A stretch of DNA of 64,000 nucleotides from Copromyces sp. CBS 386.78 (taxonomy: Eukaryota > Ascomycota > Sordariomycetes > Sordariales > Sordariaceae). Below the pieces are notes generated by a model, which saw only the letters and a list, made by a program, of their open reading frames with translations, was not told the DNA's origin and ran no database searches. Where the stretch lies: contig MU839090.1 of the NCBI GenBank assembly GCA_030685235.1, positions 124,001 to 188,000 of the forward strand, in the 5' to 3' direction. Shown here in pieces: positions 48,123 to 59,064 of the stretch. The stretch's first letter is position 1. The number at the start of each line of letters is the position of its first letter. The position numbers were made by a program, and so were the translations under genes.

Positions 48123-49061
48123 TCAGTGCTTCTCCCTGGATAGGAACAGCCGAAGAGATCCCTTCGCTCCGTGAATGAGGTCTTGGGACTGTGCACTGTC
48201 CATGTACATCCGAACAAGTTGGTAATCTGGGTCGGGAAAGCACCGTGTGGTGGTTCGTGGCGGGGTTAGGTAGAGGCGCCTAGTATGACCCGTCTCACGC
48301 CCCAACATCCGGTGTCTTGGGGCTGGTTGACGGCGTTGTCTAAGAATCCTCCGATTCCCCGGGAAGGAACAGTCTGTTGGCTCACAGAGCAAATAGTGTG
48401 ATCCCATCACCATGGCTTGGATGTGATCCCAACACATGTCTCTTGTGTGGTTTGTGGAACAGCAAACCGAGTAAAATCGGCAAAGCCACCAACCCAACAA
48501 GTGCGTGTTCTCGTGAATGCTCTGGCCAGGGCGGACTGTGGTGCCTTGTTTGCCCAGAGATACCATGCTTGCGATGAGTCGGGTTGTCCAGTCTCTTTTA
48601 TTTCGGTCTTTTATCCACCTCTTGTATCGCAACCGCCGACGATCCGATGTGGAGAGAGCCAGTTGGTGTAAAAACAGTGCAACATATTGCGCCCGTAATG
48701 CCCGCATGTCACAAGAGCAATGTTGAACAAACCAACCTATGGGAAAATGTGCGACATTCTTCACATCATTCGGATGAGTGGTACTAACGCCCATATCAAC
48801 CAACAAGACTTGCCGCTTCCGCTTTCGGTGCCTGAGTTGGTGATGTTGACTATGCCCCAACAGTACCCGAGCCGGGATAGAACGTGGTGACATGGTAATA
48901 AAGCGCATGCTCCCTGGGCCTTCTTTCTTCGCTTGAAAGTGTCCGGCGCGTTCGGCGTTTGGGGCATAGGTCGATAGGACGGTTGACGACAATGACTTGA
49001 TGTGTCGTTGAGATGCGAACCGGGCTTTGATAAGTAAGATTTCGTCGAGGCCGGAATCCAT
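48123..49061 (-). CDS. Orphan open reading frame, 312 codons
   Basis: A stop-free frame of 312 codons starting at an ATG (49061) and ending at 48123, with no gene recognised on the opposite strand. Random sequence of this base composition would rarely leave so long a frame. The product is basic, rich in Arg, His, Cys and Ser, has no signal peptide, membrane span or domain I recognise, and lacks the codon bias of the confident genes. A TATATAT lies at the start codon itself rather than upstream. It may be a lineage-specific gene, a relic, or chance. Confidence 0.25.
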   Translation of the reverse strand: MDSGLDEILLIKARFASQRHIKSLSSTVLSTYAPNAERAGHFQAKKEGPGSMRFITMSPRSIPARVLLGHSQHHQLRHRKRKRQVLLVDMGVSTTHPNDVKNVAHFPIGWFVQHCSCDMRALRAQYVALFLHQLALSTSDRRRLRYKRWIKDRNKRDWTTRLIASMVSLGKQGTTVRPGQSIHENTHLLGWWLCRFYSVCCSTNHTRDMCWDHIQAMVMGSHYLLCEPTDCSFPGNRRILRQRRQPAPRHRMLGRETGHTRRLYLTPPRTTTRCFPDPDYQLVRMYMDSAQSQDLIHGAKGSLRLFLSREKH

Positions 49062-50630
49062 ATATATCAATCAACCGCTGACCAGAACCAACCAATAGCT
49101 TCGGTATTGCGCCAACCTGGGATCGACGGACGGATTGTTGCGGTCGGTCTGCCGTTGTTGTTGCCGCGTGCTTCCGTGCAGATTCCGGCCTTCGTCAAGG
49201 GACGAAAACAGTTGTGCGGCACCCATCATCTCTCATATCTATCGTCCAACCTGAACATCGAGGAGTGCCAGGGCATGTACAGGCGAGGTGATGGATAAGA
49301 GAAAGAGTGGCTGGCTTACTAGGATGGCATCTGAAGCCATGATTCATCACTACACGGGTTATGTCCGATGTCGTGAGTGGTGGGGGCATCCATGAGGTCT
49401 TTGATGCTAATGACTTTGTTGGTTGAGGTTTGTAAATTCGAGACGAACAGTTCACAGTCGGGTGCGCCTTCAGTCAAAGAGGGCAGACTCCCCACTTTTT
49501 ATCTCCATCCAGCCAACTGCACACCGGCCGTCCATTCGTGCAAATCCCTGGATTGGATGCTTTTACTCCCGACCGCTGGTCGTAAGAGGTCCACAGTTTC
49601 CCGCGGCAGGAGCCTCGAGTTCGCCGCTTCTTTTCAGTCTTCCTCCTTTGGTGGTGAAATACAGGTAATGCAACAAGGAGCCTTTGCCCGACTACACATT
49701 CGTAACGCCGTGGACACATAAAGGCTGTCGCCTAATCTCCTTTGTTCTGAGTGGCTTCCATCCTTTTTGGCGATCCTTTGGGCCATGAACAGGGATCTCA
49801 ATGTACCTCTTTGGTGGTAGACACATCCACATCACACCTCTTTCTCTCGGGTTTCTCGACCGATGGGCAAGTACGAGACTGGGCCTTTCTCATGGGCCAC
49901 TCCCACTTTCTCCTTCCACCACCTCATTGCTCACTCATTCAAGGCCGCATTCGGCGGTCGCTCATGCTTCTGTACTATACATTTTTACAATGTAAAGCAC
50001 AGGCACGGCATAAATCCGGCCAGTGTGGTCAGGGTCTGCCGGTCTTCTTTCTTTGGGTGCCGTTGGGAACTGTTATTAATGCTTGCCCTGTCCACCCTCT
50101 CATGCCACTTCACTCTTATTGCTCCCTTCCTTTTCGTTTGTCCTTTTCCTTCCCCGTATGAACGTCTTGCGATACAAACAATCCAGTTCATCCGGAAAAC
50201 CTGCAAGTTCACGTTGGAAGTCAAACAGAAGTCACAAGCCGAGACCCTGCAGGCATCTGGCCATTGTCATCAGCCAATGTACGTACCTCACTTACACCAA
50301 GTTACCTGTGCCAGTTCAGAATAGCAACCACATTCCATCCCACGTCCTCAGAGCCTCCCTGATCTTGGCCCATGCGGCTTCTCCGGTCGTCACACCATAT
50401 CTGCTTTCACTACCGCTACTTTCCAACTTCTTCCCTCCGGGTCCAGTCCTCTTTGTCTTCCTCCCCCAAATCACCATACCGAAATCTCACCGTCAGTATC
50501 ACACATCAGAATCAAGTTTAATAAACCACGCCCCAGCATAGGTAGCTCAAGCATCAACTCCTATAATCACGAATAACACAAAAATACGTCGCGCCGCAGG
50601 GAGAGGAAGGATCTTCCGAGTCAGTCCAGG
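49062..50630. other. Spacer and probable leader of the next gene
   Basis: About 1.6 kb. The part from 50080 to 50630 is strongly C/T-rich on the plus strand, suggesting promoter and 5' leader of the gene at 50631. Small frames are unsupported. Confidence 0.45.
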
Positions 50631-51554
50631 ATGATGCAGCCTCCGATCGAAGAACTGGTCCATGGGTACATTTTCTCAAAGGCCCGACCATCGGACCCTT
50701 CGAATTTTGCCGCCTTTCTCCAAAGGCATCTGATATTCGAGGTTCGACAAGAGGTCCATTCGTATTATGGCCACATCGACACTCAAGAAGCGAAGTATCC
50801 CGGCCTCGACTACAACCATCCTATTCACCGCATTCGCCTAAGTCGCTGGCAATGGCACCGTCGGCTCTTCCGCGCTTTCGATGCTCTCCGTTTGACCGAA
50901 TGGGAGATTGCCAATCTGACAAAGTGGGAGGGCACAAGATGGGCCAAGGAGAAGTACGAAGAGGAGCAGGGAATTGTCATCCGAGACACTGCAGACGACG
51001 GCTTTCCTGACCTTCGAAACACGGTCAGGACCAAACCTGAATTGGGTTACGAGCCCTATGTGGAGGCTGCGCCGGAGGCTGTACCGGAGGCCGTGGAGGA
51101 AGACGAAGACGAGGTCATGAAGGAGGACGAGGACGAAGATGAGACCATGAGCGACGAAGACGAGATCCATCCAACGACGGTGTCCCCATACACCGGGTAC
51201 CAAAGCGTCGTACCGAATAGCGTGCTGGCTATTCCACTGGAGGATTGGCTGAAGAATGCTATCGAGACGGGTGAACTACCACGCCACTCCGATACCTCAA
51301 GTAGCGAATTTTCCACGCCTCGCATAATCGCCGCTGCCCGTGAAGGCCGATGGCATGAGGTGCCCCCTAGTTATCGAGATGTGCTGCAGTCACGTATGCG
51401 GACGTACCTTGGACCTTACTTCGAAAACTCTCAACTACGGACAAGGCACTTTCAGTTTGGTACAACAACGATGCAGAATAGGCGCACGACTTCAGAGCTT
51501 CGTCTGGCTACTGCCACCAACTCATCTCAGCGAGTTGCCCGCCCCGGGGCTTGA
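50631..51554 (+). CDS. Conserved hypothetical protein
   Basis: Intronless, 307 aa; no domain I recognise. The N-terminal third is well formed and aromatic/charged (PIHRIRLSRWQWHRRLF, RAFDALRLTEWEIANLTKWE, GTRWAKEKYEEE), which looks like a conserved helical region. A Glu/Asp-rich linker follows (about 165-180), then a short amphipathic region (VLAIPLEDWLKNAIETGEL) and a basic Ser/Thr-rich tail. It starts with two consecutive Met codons; either may be used. The layout (basic helical head, acidic linker) would suit a nuclear or scaffold protein, but this is guesswork. Codon use matches neighbouring genes, so it is probably real and restricted to Sordariomycetes. Confidence 0.75.
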   Translation: MMQPPIEELVHGYIFSKARPSDPSNFAAFLQRHLIFEVRQEVHSYYGHIDTQEAKYPGLDYNHPIHRIRLSRWQWHRRLFRAFDALRLTEWEIANLTKWEGTRWAKEKYEEEQGIVIRDTADDGFPDLRNTVRTKPELGYEPYVEAAPEAVPEAVEEDEDEVMKEDEDEDETMSDEDEIHPTTVSPYTGYQSVVPNSVLAIPLEDWLKNAIETGELPRHSDTSSSEFSTPRIIAAAREGRWHEVPPSYRDVLQSRMRTYLGPYFENSQLRTRHFQFGTTTMQNRRTTSELRLATATNSSQRVARPGA

Positions 51555-52199
51555 GCTGCCAGTCAGAACAGGGGAGCGACAAGACGAAGACCTCAGGAGT
51601 GAGGCGGCACATATTTGGGTTTGATCTATTCAGTCAGGTGATGAGGCGGAATTACCTGGCATCCCTTGCTTTACTGTTTTTTTCTTCGCTTGTCTTCCTA
51701 GCTAGCATGGCGTACAGTGTGGTGTTGGTCTTGTTTTCTCTCATTTTCAAACATTGACTCGGATGGCTTTTTCCATATTATACGTTCGGGGGTGCAACAG
51801 CAGGAGTTTATATCTTCCTGGGTCACGGGTTGAAGGGTCACAAAACTGGTTGGAGGTCATGGAGGATGGGCGGAGTGTCTGATTTAGAATCGTATACCTC
51901 GTCAGTAACATCGATAAGAAGAACTGTGAAGAATTTTCATTGCAGTTGAATTATTCCTGAATATCAGACCCAGAAGAACTCGTGAAGAAGCGGCCTGAAG
52001 ACAGCACGGGACTAAGACTAGGACCCCTAGTACCAACCAGCGTGCTCTGTATCAGCACCGCATGGGAGATTTTTCAAATGAAACGATCTCCCACAGTAAA
52101 TCCACCAAAAACGGACTAACTATATTATAAGCAAGACATAACTTCGCCCGACGGCGGTTCGGGACCTTGGGCCATATAAGTCCTCAGTTCAGACCTTCC

Positions 52200-52322
52200 A
52201 AACAACTCCCAGTAGCAGACGTGGTAGGCGCGTGGAGCTAGAAAATCGTGGGTTTTTGTAGACGGCAGCTTGACTAACGGGTTCGACCCTGGTCAAGAGC
52301 CGTTGAGCTTTTTCTTTTTTTT
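52200..52322 (+). ncRNA. Candidate RNA polymerase III transcript
   Basis: A TATA-like CATATAAG at about 52172-52179 precedes TAGCAGACGTGG (52213-52224), a full match to the A-box consensus TRGYNNANNNGG. GGTTCGACCC at 52280-52289 resembles a B box. The B-box region sits in the loop of a long hairpin: 52262-52266 pairs with 52299-52303, 52269-52274 with 52292-52297, and 52279-52281 with 52287-52289. T5-C-T8 follows at 52309-52322, a Pol III-type terminator. It cannot be folded as a tRNA. An internal T5 at 52253-52257 argues against. No known RNA family is recognised. Confidence 0.35.
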
Positions 52323-52882
52323 GGTGAGCTTCTAGTTCCCTTTTCCATTTTAAAACGTTAATAAGAAGCTAGGTTCTGTCTTTTCAAGATTGATTGATGC
52401 CACTTTCAGGATGTCCTAAAGCTGTTTCTGCCATCAAGTGTGTGTGGAGTCTTCATGGAGAGATATCTCTCAAAAAAGACCCCAGCAGTGCTTCTTAGCC
52501 ATGTGCGTGGATAAATAACCGAATCCAAGATGACCCAAGATAGAAGATATTCGAATGGCAAAGAAAGTCAATTCCGGTCTACATCCATCCAGGTCACTCA
52601 CTGCTGCAAAACTGAAACACTAGCTTAATTTGCCAACGCAAGAATGATTCTGCCCCGTATTCACCGATGTTTTGCCGGTCAAAGATAGTAGGAGCTAGAT
52701 ATCCTGCCAGAAGAACGCGGGAGAGAACCGAAGAGTATGGGAGGAGGAGGAGGGTAAAGAGGGCAGAGGGTGCTTAAGCCTCGTTTGTCTGGAAGATGAT
52801 GGTAGGATATGAAAGCTCAAGTGGGTGTGGTAAAGATAGTACGTTAATCAATGACTTTATTTCTCTGGCCAAGTCTTGCACC

Positions 52883-52951
52883 TGAAAGAGGAGTGAAGAG
52901 GAGTGAAGAGGGGAGTGAAGAGGGGAGTGAAGAGAGGAGTGAAGAGAGATG
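52883..52951. repeat. GAAGAGGAGTG minisatellite
   Basis: Five to six imperfect tandem copies of a 10-13 bp purine unit (GTGAAGAGGGGA and variants), followed by degenerate copies, in non-coding DNA. Confidence 0.8.
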
Positions 52952-53913
52952 AAGAGTAATAGAAAATTGTAAAGAGGAGTCAGGAGTGCTTATAACTGCA
53001 TTAGGCAGCCGTTGGGTTAAAGGTCAAACATTACCTGGTTGCTGGTGTATACAAGGGCGATAGGAACAGCCATAAAAGACAGCAAAGGGGGTGGGTGCAT
53101 ACGGTCACCGCCATAGATATACCATTCCATTTGTTGGTAGACAATCCCACCAAGGCTCCAACACACTTGATCAAGGGGATCAAGACACGACGAGAAGGCT
53201 ATCACGAACTCTCAGTCATAACACCCCAATGAATTTTATCTTACCCTGTTGTCCCCCTTCTATTGCTGTAACGTACACTAAGTACAGGTTGGCTAAACAT
53301 AAAGGTCTATCCGTCTGTCTGGTAGAAGAGAAAGAGAAAAAAAGAAGGAAGTTGTTATGCCGTCGCTATGTCTCGGGATGAACTGTCTTTCTTTAAAATG
53401 TATGTGATAGGTAGGTTGGGCAAATAATACACACCATGCTTAGCATCATCAGATAGATGTCTTTGAACAAGCAGCAGGTGAAATCTCACACAGGATCCCT
53501 TTGTCTTGTGTACAAGGCATACGTGATCCACATGCATTTTGCGGGGTTGAGGATGGGGTGGGTAAGGGAATGGGAAAATGGATCTCGTTGACGAGGCGGT
53601 TGTCTTGTGTGTGTCCAGTGTTTTGTCGTCGTTCTTGGCCGTTTCTCGTTTTCCCAAGGCAGCAGCAGTTGGCATCCCTCCTCGGACCGGCGGAGGAAAT
53701 GAGGGAGTGGTGTGTGATCAGCAAACGCCCTCCTCTATTTTTCCTAAAACACCATCCATCGTTCGGCATTTTATCATTTCCCTGCTCCTTTCTTCCTTGA
53801 CGTTGAAACCCAATAACCCAATGATAATTGCCTCCCTGCGATGCGAAGCGCGTCTATCTTGAACTCGTTCCATTGCGTCCCTTGTTCACAACTTCATCTC
53901 TCGGCTTCCCCAT

Positions 53914-54606
53914 TTAGGCCTTGGCCAGAAGCGCGCTGAAGTAGGCCTCGATGTCGAAGTTGGGGCTCATGGGATCCTGGTCGACTGTTTTTTTGAGGCA
54001 TAGTTGGGCACCTGGTTAGCAAATCCATTCTTCCCCTAGAACACCCCCGGCCCCCGGCTTTCGTCGCGAGTGGTGAACAACGCGGGCCACCGGATCCGGG
54101 GTAAAACTATAGATCATATTAAAAAACATCGGGCATGAACTCACGTCCGCTAGGAGTAGAGACGGCGGAGACGGGCTGCTTGGACTTGGCGTAGGCCTCC
54201 TTGGCCTTGTTTATTAGCTCCTGCTTGTGCTCGTACTCGCGCTGGGCAGCAGCGGCCTTCTCAGCGGCGCTGATGGACCTCTGGTGAGTGAAGCCGTAGA
54301 AGATACCGGCGCCGAGGGCCGAGTACCGGAGGACCTGCGGGATATCCCATTTTAGCTTCCGAACATTTTCTAACTTCTCCAACTGGTGCTTCGAGGAATG
54401 CGCGACGGTGATCGAGAGGTGTCTTCGAGACGGGCAACCAGTAGGCCCACAAGATGCCCCCGTCTCGTCACGGAGCCGACGGGTGTTGCATCATGGTAGT
54501 GGTTGTGGTGGTGGTGGTAATGGTGCCGCCGGCGGCGGCGGCGACGGCGGCGGGCGGCGGTGGTGCAACTCACGTTGGATCCAGCCTTGGAAGCGGTTGA
54601 CGACAT
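53914..54606 (-). CDS. Mitochondrial ATP synthase subunit e
   Basis: Exons 54606..54574, 54334..54145 and 53984..53914 (introns 239 and 160 bp, long for such a small gene) give 97 aa. The first exon codes MSSTASKAGSN; the second carries the family core VLRYSALGAGIFYGFTHQRS, with the membrane helix and its G-x-x-x-G type packing, then a charged helix (AAQREYEHKQELINKAKEAY). The last exon adds LDQDPMSPNFDIEAYFSALL, an extension I associate with Sordariomycete versions. Subunit e lies in the inner membrane part of F1Fo ATP synthase and helps dimerise it and shape cristae. The first intron contains CGG/CCA triplet runs. It corresponds to yeast ATP21/TIM11. Identity is firm. Confidence 0.92.
54480..54560. 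repeat. Triplet-rich tract inside an intron
   Basis: GGT and GGC/GCG triplets fill most of 54480-54560, within the first intron of the ATP synthase e gene; this accounts for its length. Confidence 0.7.
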
Positions 54607-55859
54607 TTTTGGACGAGTTTGTGTTTGGCGAGGCCGGATGCGCTCGGGGGTTCGGAGGAAGGGGAATTAAAAGGTAGACGCGAAGACGGTCGGGATGCGG
54701 CGGATGGCAATTGAGGTCAATTGGGTCCCGGGTGGTGCGTCGTCGGGTCGAGCGAGGGAAAAGTTGCGAGCGTTTAGCGTTGAGGGGGTGGAAAGTTCCA
54801 AGGTAGAGACGTTTGAGGTTACGTCGGTGCTCAGAATGCGAAATGAAGTTTTGGAGCTTCGGGAATTTTCGCAGCCGTAACCGTCCACCGTTCTTCCTTA
54901 CCCACGGTTCCACTGTATCTTACTAACAGCCCGAACACCAGCCTGGCGAAAGGCTGTTTTTTACCGGTTTTTACGGCAAGAACGCCTTCGCTCCCGTCCG
55001 GCGGGTTGGCGGCCAACGCGGGCTTCCCTGCACAGCGGCTGACTGGCCCTGACAGCATTACCCGCTAGCGGGAACACCCACTGAACGGCAGCGATTTGAG
55101 ACGATTCACGACAGCCCGGCTCACCACACGCGGCGGCTTTCAGCCTACTCCCATGCCCAAGGGGCAGGCACCGTCCGTGACCTCTTGCCTGACAGCCGGA
55201 GAGATAGCCCGACCGCGCGAAGGATCATTGTGCGATCACGTGCATCGATGTTGGGGAAACACCCCACCGGTGTCATCGCAGCAGGCGGACCCCGGTCGCG
55301 GATGGAAAGTTAGGTAGGTAGGTCGGGACCTCGAGCGGGAGAGGAGGATTGCCCACTGCAGCCGGAGTGCTCAGTGTGTGCTGAATGCCGTCGACGGCGG
55401 GAGCTCAGTTCCCCAAATGGAAACATCCATTCATTGTCTTTTGTTTGGTCAACCTCCCTCCTTAGATCAACCGTGAAGAGGAACCAAAGGACATCGCGCT
55501 TGGACGTGAGAGTCTGGAACACAGCACCACTTTCTGTTTGAAACCTCTTTTTTGACTAGCAGTTGCATTCATGCCTTATCATTGCTAGAACACCACGTCG
55601 CAACTCAGCTTTGCCCCTCTTCACTTTCCATTGTTCCACTTCGCCTGCACATCACAGACCGACGCGACATCCGCTTCAACCTTCCACAAAGCTTCCCAAG
55701 CTCGCTCTCCTCCCCACGGGTCGCATCCCTTAAAACAACCTACCGTGTATCGCCAGCTGCTGGATACCCGCGTTGTGCCCCCAAGGGCTTGCGCCGGCAG
55801 CAAGATTTGGCACTTCAGAGACCAGTCTAGTCAGGGACTGGGTTGTGGGATTCGCAAAG
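54607..55859. other. Divergent promoter region, ATP synthase e / dynein chain
   Basis: About 1.25 kb between two divergent starts. It contains a TAGGTAGGTAGG motif at about 55312-55323. No additional gene is recognised. Confidence 0.5.
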
Positions 55860-58020
55860 ATGCAGCAACGTCGGGATGAGATCCTCGCTAAGAAGGCGAA
55901 GCTCGCCGAGCTGAAGCGGCAGCGAGAGCTCCGTGCTACTCAGGCTAATGCCCGCTTGAGCATAGGAAGTGCAAGCGATGTGAGTGCATGGTCCTTGCTT
56001 GGTGTCTGCTCTATCGCTTCAAAGCTGATCCGCTTTTCTCTAGATAGTCAGCCCGACGCCCGGTAGGGCAGAAAGCCGTCGTGAGATCGAAACTCTCATC
56101 CAGAGCCTGGTTGGCGAGAGCAGACCCGTATCAGTTTCGACTGGCGCAAATTCTCCCCGCCTCCATGGAAGCCGACCCAACAGCGTAATAAGCGCCGGGG
56201 AAACTAGTATCTCGCCCTCGGAATATGCTACTCCAGCTCTCGGACCCATACTTGCTTCTTCAAACCAGACCACGCAGGTCCTCTCGACCACTCTCACGAC
56301 TGTTTACGAATGCCCACCATCGCCGGTGAAGGAAGTGTTTACGTACAGCAAAGGAGTACAGACCACGGACGATTGGGCACCCCAGCCCAAGGCCCGTAGA
56401 TACTCAGACTCGGAAATCGACGAACCGCCTGCTTCGCCGACTAAGACCAGGATCAGCAGAAGGTTACGGGATCGCGAAGAAGAGTTGCGCGAGAACATAA
56501 GAAAGGAGATTGAGGAGGAGTTGAAAGCGGCCAAGGAACTTGTCACAGATGGAGTGTACAGGCCCTCTGCTGCGGCGAACTTTCCCACTAGGAATCTTAC
56601 GGATGAAGAGTTGAACGCCGTTACGCAATCTGACGATTTTATGGACTTTCTCGACAGGTCGACCAAGGTCATCGAAAAGGCACTCGACCAGGAATACGAT
56701 ATTTTGACCGACTATACCCTCGGAGTAAACGATGTCGATGAAGAGGACGAACAGAGCGGGAACACGGGTGGGAAGGGTCGGCGGAAGGTGAAGGAATTGG
56801 CCCAGTTTTATGACGAGAGGTGGTCCAAGAAGCGCATGATCAGCTCCATTGACTTCTCGCCCAAGTTCAGTGAACTACTTCTGGCATCGTACACCAAGAA
56901 CCCTTCGGCACCCCATGACCCAGATGGAATTGTACAGGTCTGGAATATGCATTTGCACGATAGGCCGGAGTTTGTATTCCATGCACAATCCGACATCTTA
57001 ACGGCCAAGTTTTCTCCGTTCCACCCCAACCTAATTATCGGCGGATGCTACAGCGGACAGGTTCTGCTCTGGGATACGCGCGCTAGGTCAGCTCCTGTAC
57101 AGAAGACGCCCCTGACAGGTTCCGGACACACACATCCCGTTTACTGTATCGATATTATTGGCACGCAGAACGCCAACAACATTATTTCATGCTCGACCGA
57201 TGGCCACATGTGCGGCTGGAGCATTGATATGCTCGCCCAGCCTCAGGAGAACCTCACACTTATCGCCCCCCATCCATCCAGGACCGAAGACATGAGTCCC
57301 ACATGTATGGCGTTCCCGCAGGCCGACCCGACTTTCTTCTTGGTTGGAACGGAAGAGGGATCCATCTACCCGTGCCATCGGTACGATCGCGCCGGTGCCA
57401 AGGCAGGTGTTGATGCTCGCGTCAGTTACAGGGGCCATGCTGCTCCCGTTATGGCAGTCGACTTCCATCCTGCACGGGGTGTTGTCGACTTGGGCGATCT
57501 CGTACTGTCTGCTAGTTTGGATTGGAGCGTCAAGCTCTGGAAGGCGCGCGCTCCTGCGGCAACGTCTACGGTTGTGACAACGGGCGGCGGTATCAACGTA
57601 CCCGGTCAGGAGCATAACGGCGTTCAGCCCCTTATGGACTTTGTGCGCGAGGATGTCGTTTACGATGTGGCCTGGTCACCAGTGAAGCCTGGTGTGTTCA
57701 GCCTGGTCGATGGCGCAGGCTGGCTTGAGCTGTGGGATATCACCGTGGAGACTGAGGAGCCCGTTGCACGCATTTCTCCGAGCCCACGTAAGGATGGACG
57801 ACCAATGCTGAGCAAGAGCTTGAACAAGGTCAAGTGGGAGCGTACTGAGGGCAAGAGATTGGCCACTGGCGGTATCGACGGCACGGTCACTATGTTCGAA
57901 GTTGGTCCGGATCTGGGTGGAAAGGAGGACCTGAAGAATGAGGAATGGCAGAGTGTGAAGAAGCTTGTACAAAAGGCTGAGCATATGATTTCTCTGAAAG
58001 AAGCACAGGACAAGCAGTAG
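55860..58020 (+). CDS. Cytoplasmic dynein intermediate chain
   Basis: Exons 55860..55979 and 56044..58020 (intron 64 bp) give 698 aa. The N-terminus MQQRRDEILAKKAKLAELKR is the charged coiled coil that binds dynactin p150 and NudE. YSKGVQTTDDW near residues 141-151 contains the QT motif for the LC8 light chain. After a second charged helix (RDREEELRENIRKEIEEEL) a WD-repeat propeller occupies residues 330-680, with clear blades such as GIVQVWNMHL, GQVLLWDTRA, ISCSTDGHMCGWS and SASLDWSVKLWKA. The chain links dynein heavy chain to cargo adaptors, in fungi mainly for nuclear distribution and endosome transport. A single gene is usual. It converges with the aldo-keto reductase downstream. Identity is firm; yeast PAC11 and fission-yeast dic1 are the counterparts. 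Confidence 0.95.
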
Positions 58021-59064
58021 GATGGAGAAGTTAGACGCCAGATTTATTAGTGTGCGGGTGGAAGACATTGGAGAAGCATACTCTGTTAATCACCAAATTC
58101 GGTGCAGTGACTGCCTTTTGAGCGCTCAGAGTATGAGAGGAGAAGTGGCTGGTGAATAAACTCCCGTGAACAGAGGGTCTTCTGGTCGGTCTTTGCTGGC
58201 TCAACGGATCGCCCCTGAATGTCAAAGGTGGGTCCCGTCCTTACGCTTGGACCCACTTCGTTACGTTCATCGATAAAAGGTCGAGCTCTGCAATCGGCAG
58301 AGATTTTTCCTCCTGCACACTCTTCTCCAGGTTCTTTGGCAGCGACTCCTCAACGCCTTGGCTTCAGTTTCTCCAAGTGGAAGATCACGATGGCCTCGTG
58401 ACGATTGTTACCGCCGAGACCCCATGGGCTCTTGCAAAGCTGTCATTATGCCTTGAGCAGTTGCTCTCGTCACTAGTGCAAAGCGACATCGTCTTTGGAC
58501 CACCAGCTTGCGCTACATTCCGTGCCGGAAGTTTATAGTAGCCAAGTTGGTTCTCCTTGCGCGATGCGGCTTTGATCATCCACGACGGTTTTATCCTCTG
58601 TTTCTTTTTTGCTGTAAGTTGCTCATTCCGTCATTCACATCCCTCTCCCCGGCATTATGATGAATGATTCTTCCAAGGATTCTGCAATTCTCAAGTTCCC
58701 TCGGGCAACCGAGGCTCACTGTGGACTATCAACACATTACACTTTTTCCTGAAACCGCCATGTTACTCTCTGTCCATTCTTACATTACCAAATGTGTTTG
58801 AGATTAGCCTGCTGACATGAACAAGTTTAACAGGTCTCGAGCACTCTTGATGACGCATCCGATATTGGAAGATAGAAAAAATGAAATACTATTACGTTAC
58901 AGTACTTGCAACCCTTGAAATCGCTTCTGCTCTATACCGAAACGAATCAGTTCAGTATGAAAATGCCTAAGGACGGGGGGTTGGCCCGAGGTCTCGAGCT
59001 AACAGTCAAGCCAGTATTGGACTGTACATAGCTCAACCTAGCTCGGCCTCTGTCTACTCTGTTC
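58021..59064. other. Convergent 3' region, dynein chain / aldo-keto reductase
   Basis: About 1 kb of AT-richer non-coding sequence holding both 3' ends. No frame is supported. Confidence 0.55.

Larger units (their letters stand above)
51555..53913. other. Convergent 3' region, hypothetical gene / ATP synthase e
   Basis: About 2.4 kb without protein genes. It contains a candidate Pol III RNA (52170-52322) and a purine-rich minisatellite (52883-52951), both listed separately. Confidence 0.5.

Noticed and set aside
52213..52300. tRNA gene based on A-box and TTCGA loop
   Set aside because: D-stem and acceptor stem cannot be formed and the T-stem has a mismatch; kept only as a candidate Pol III RNA.
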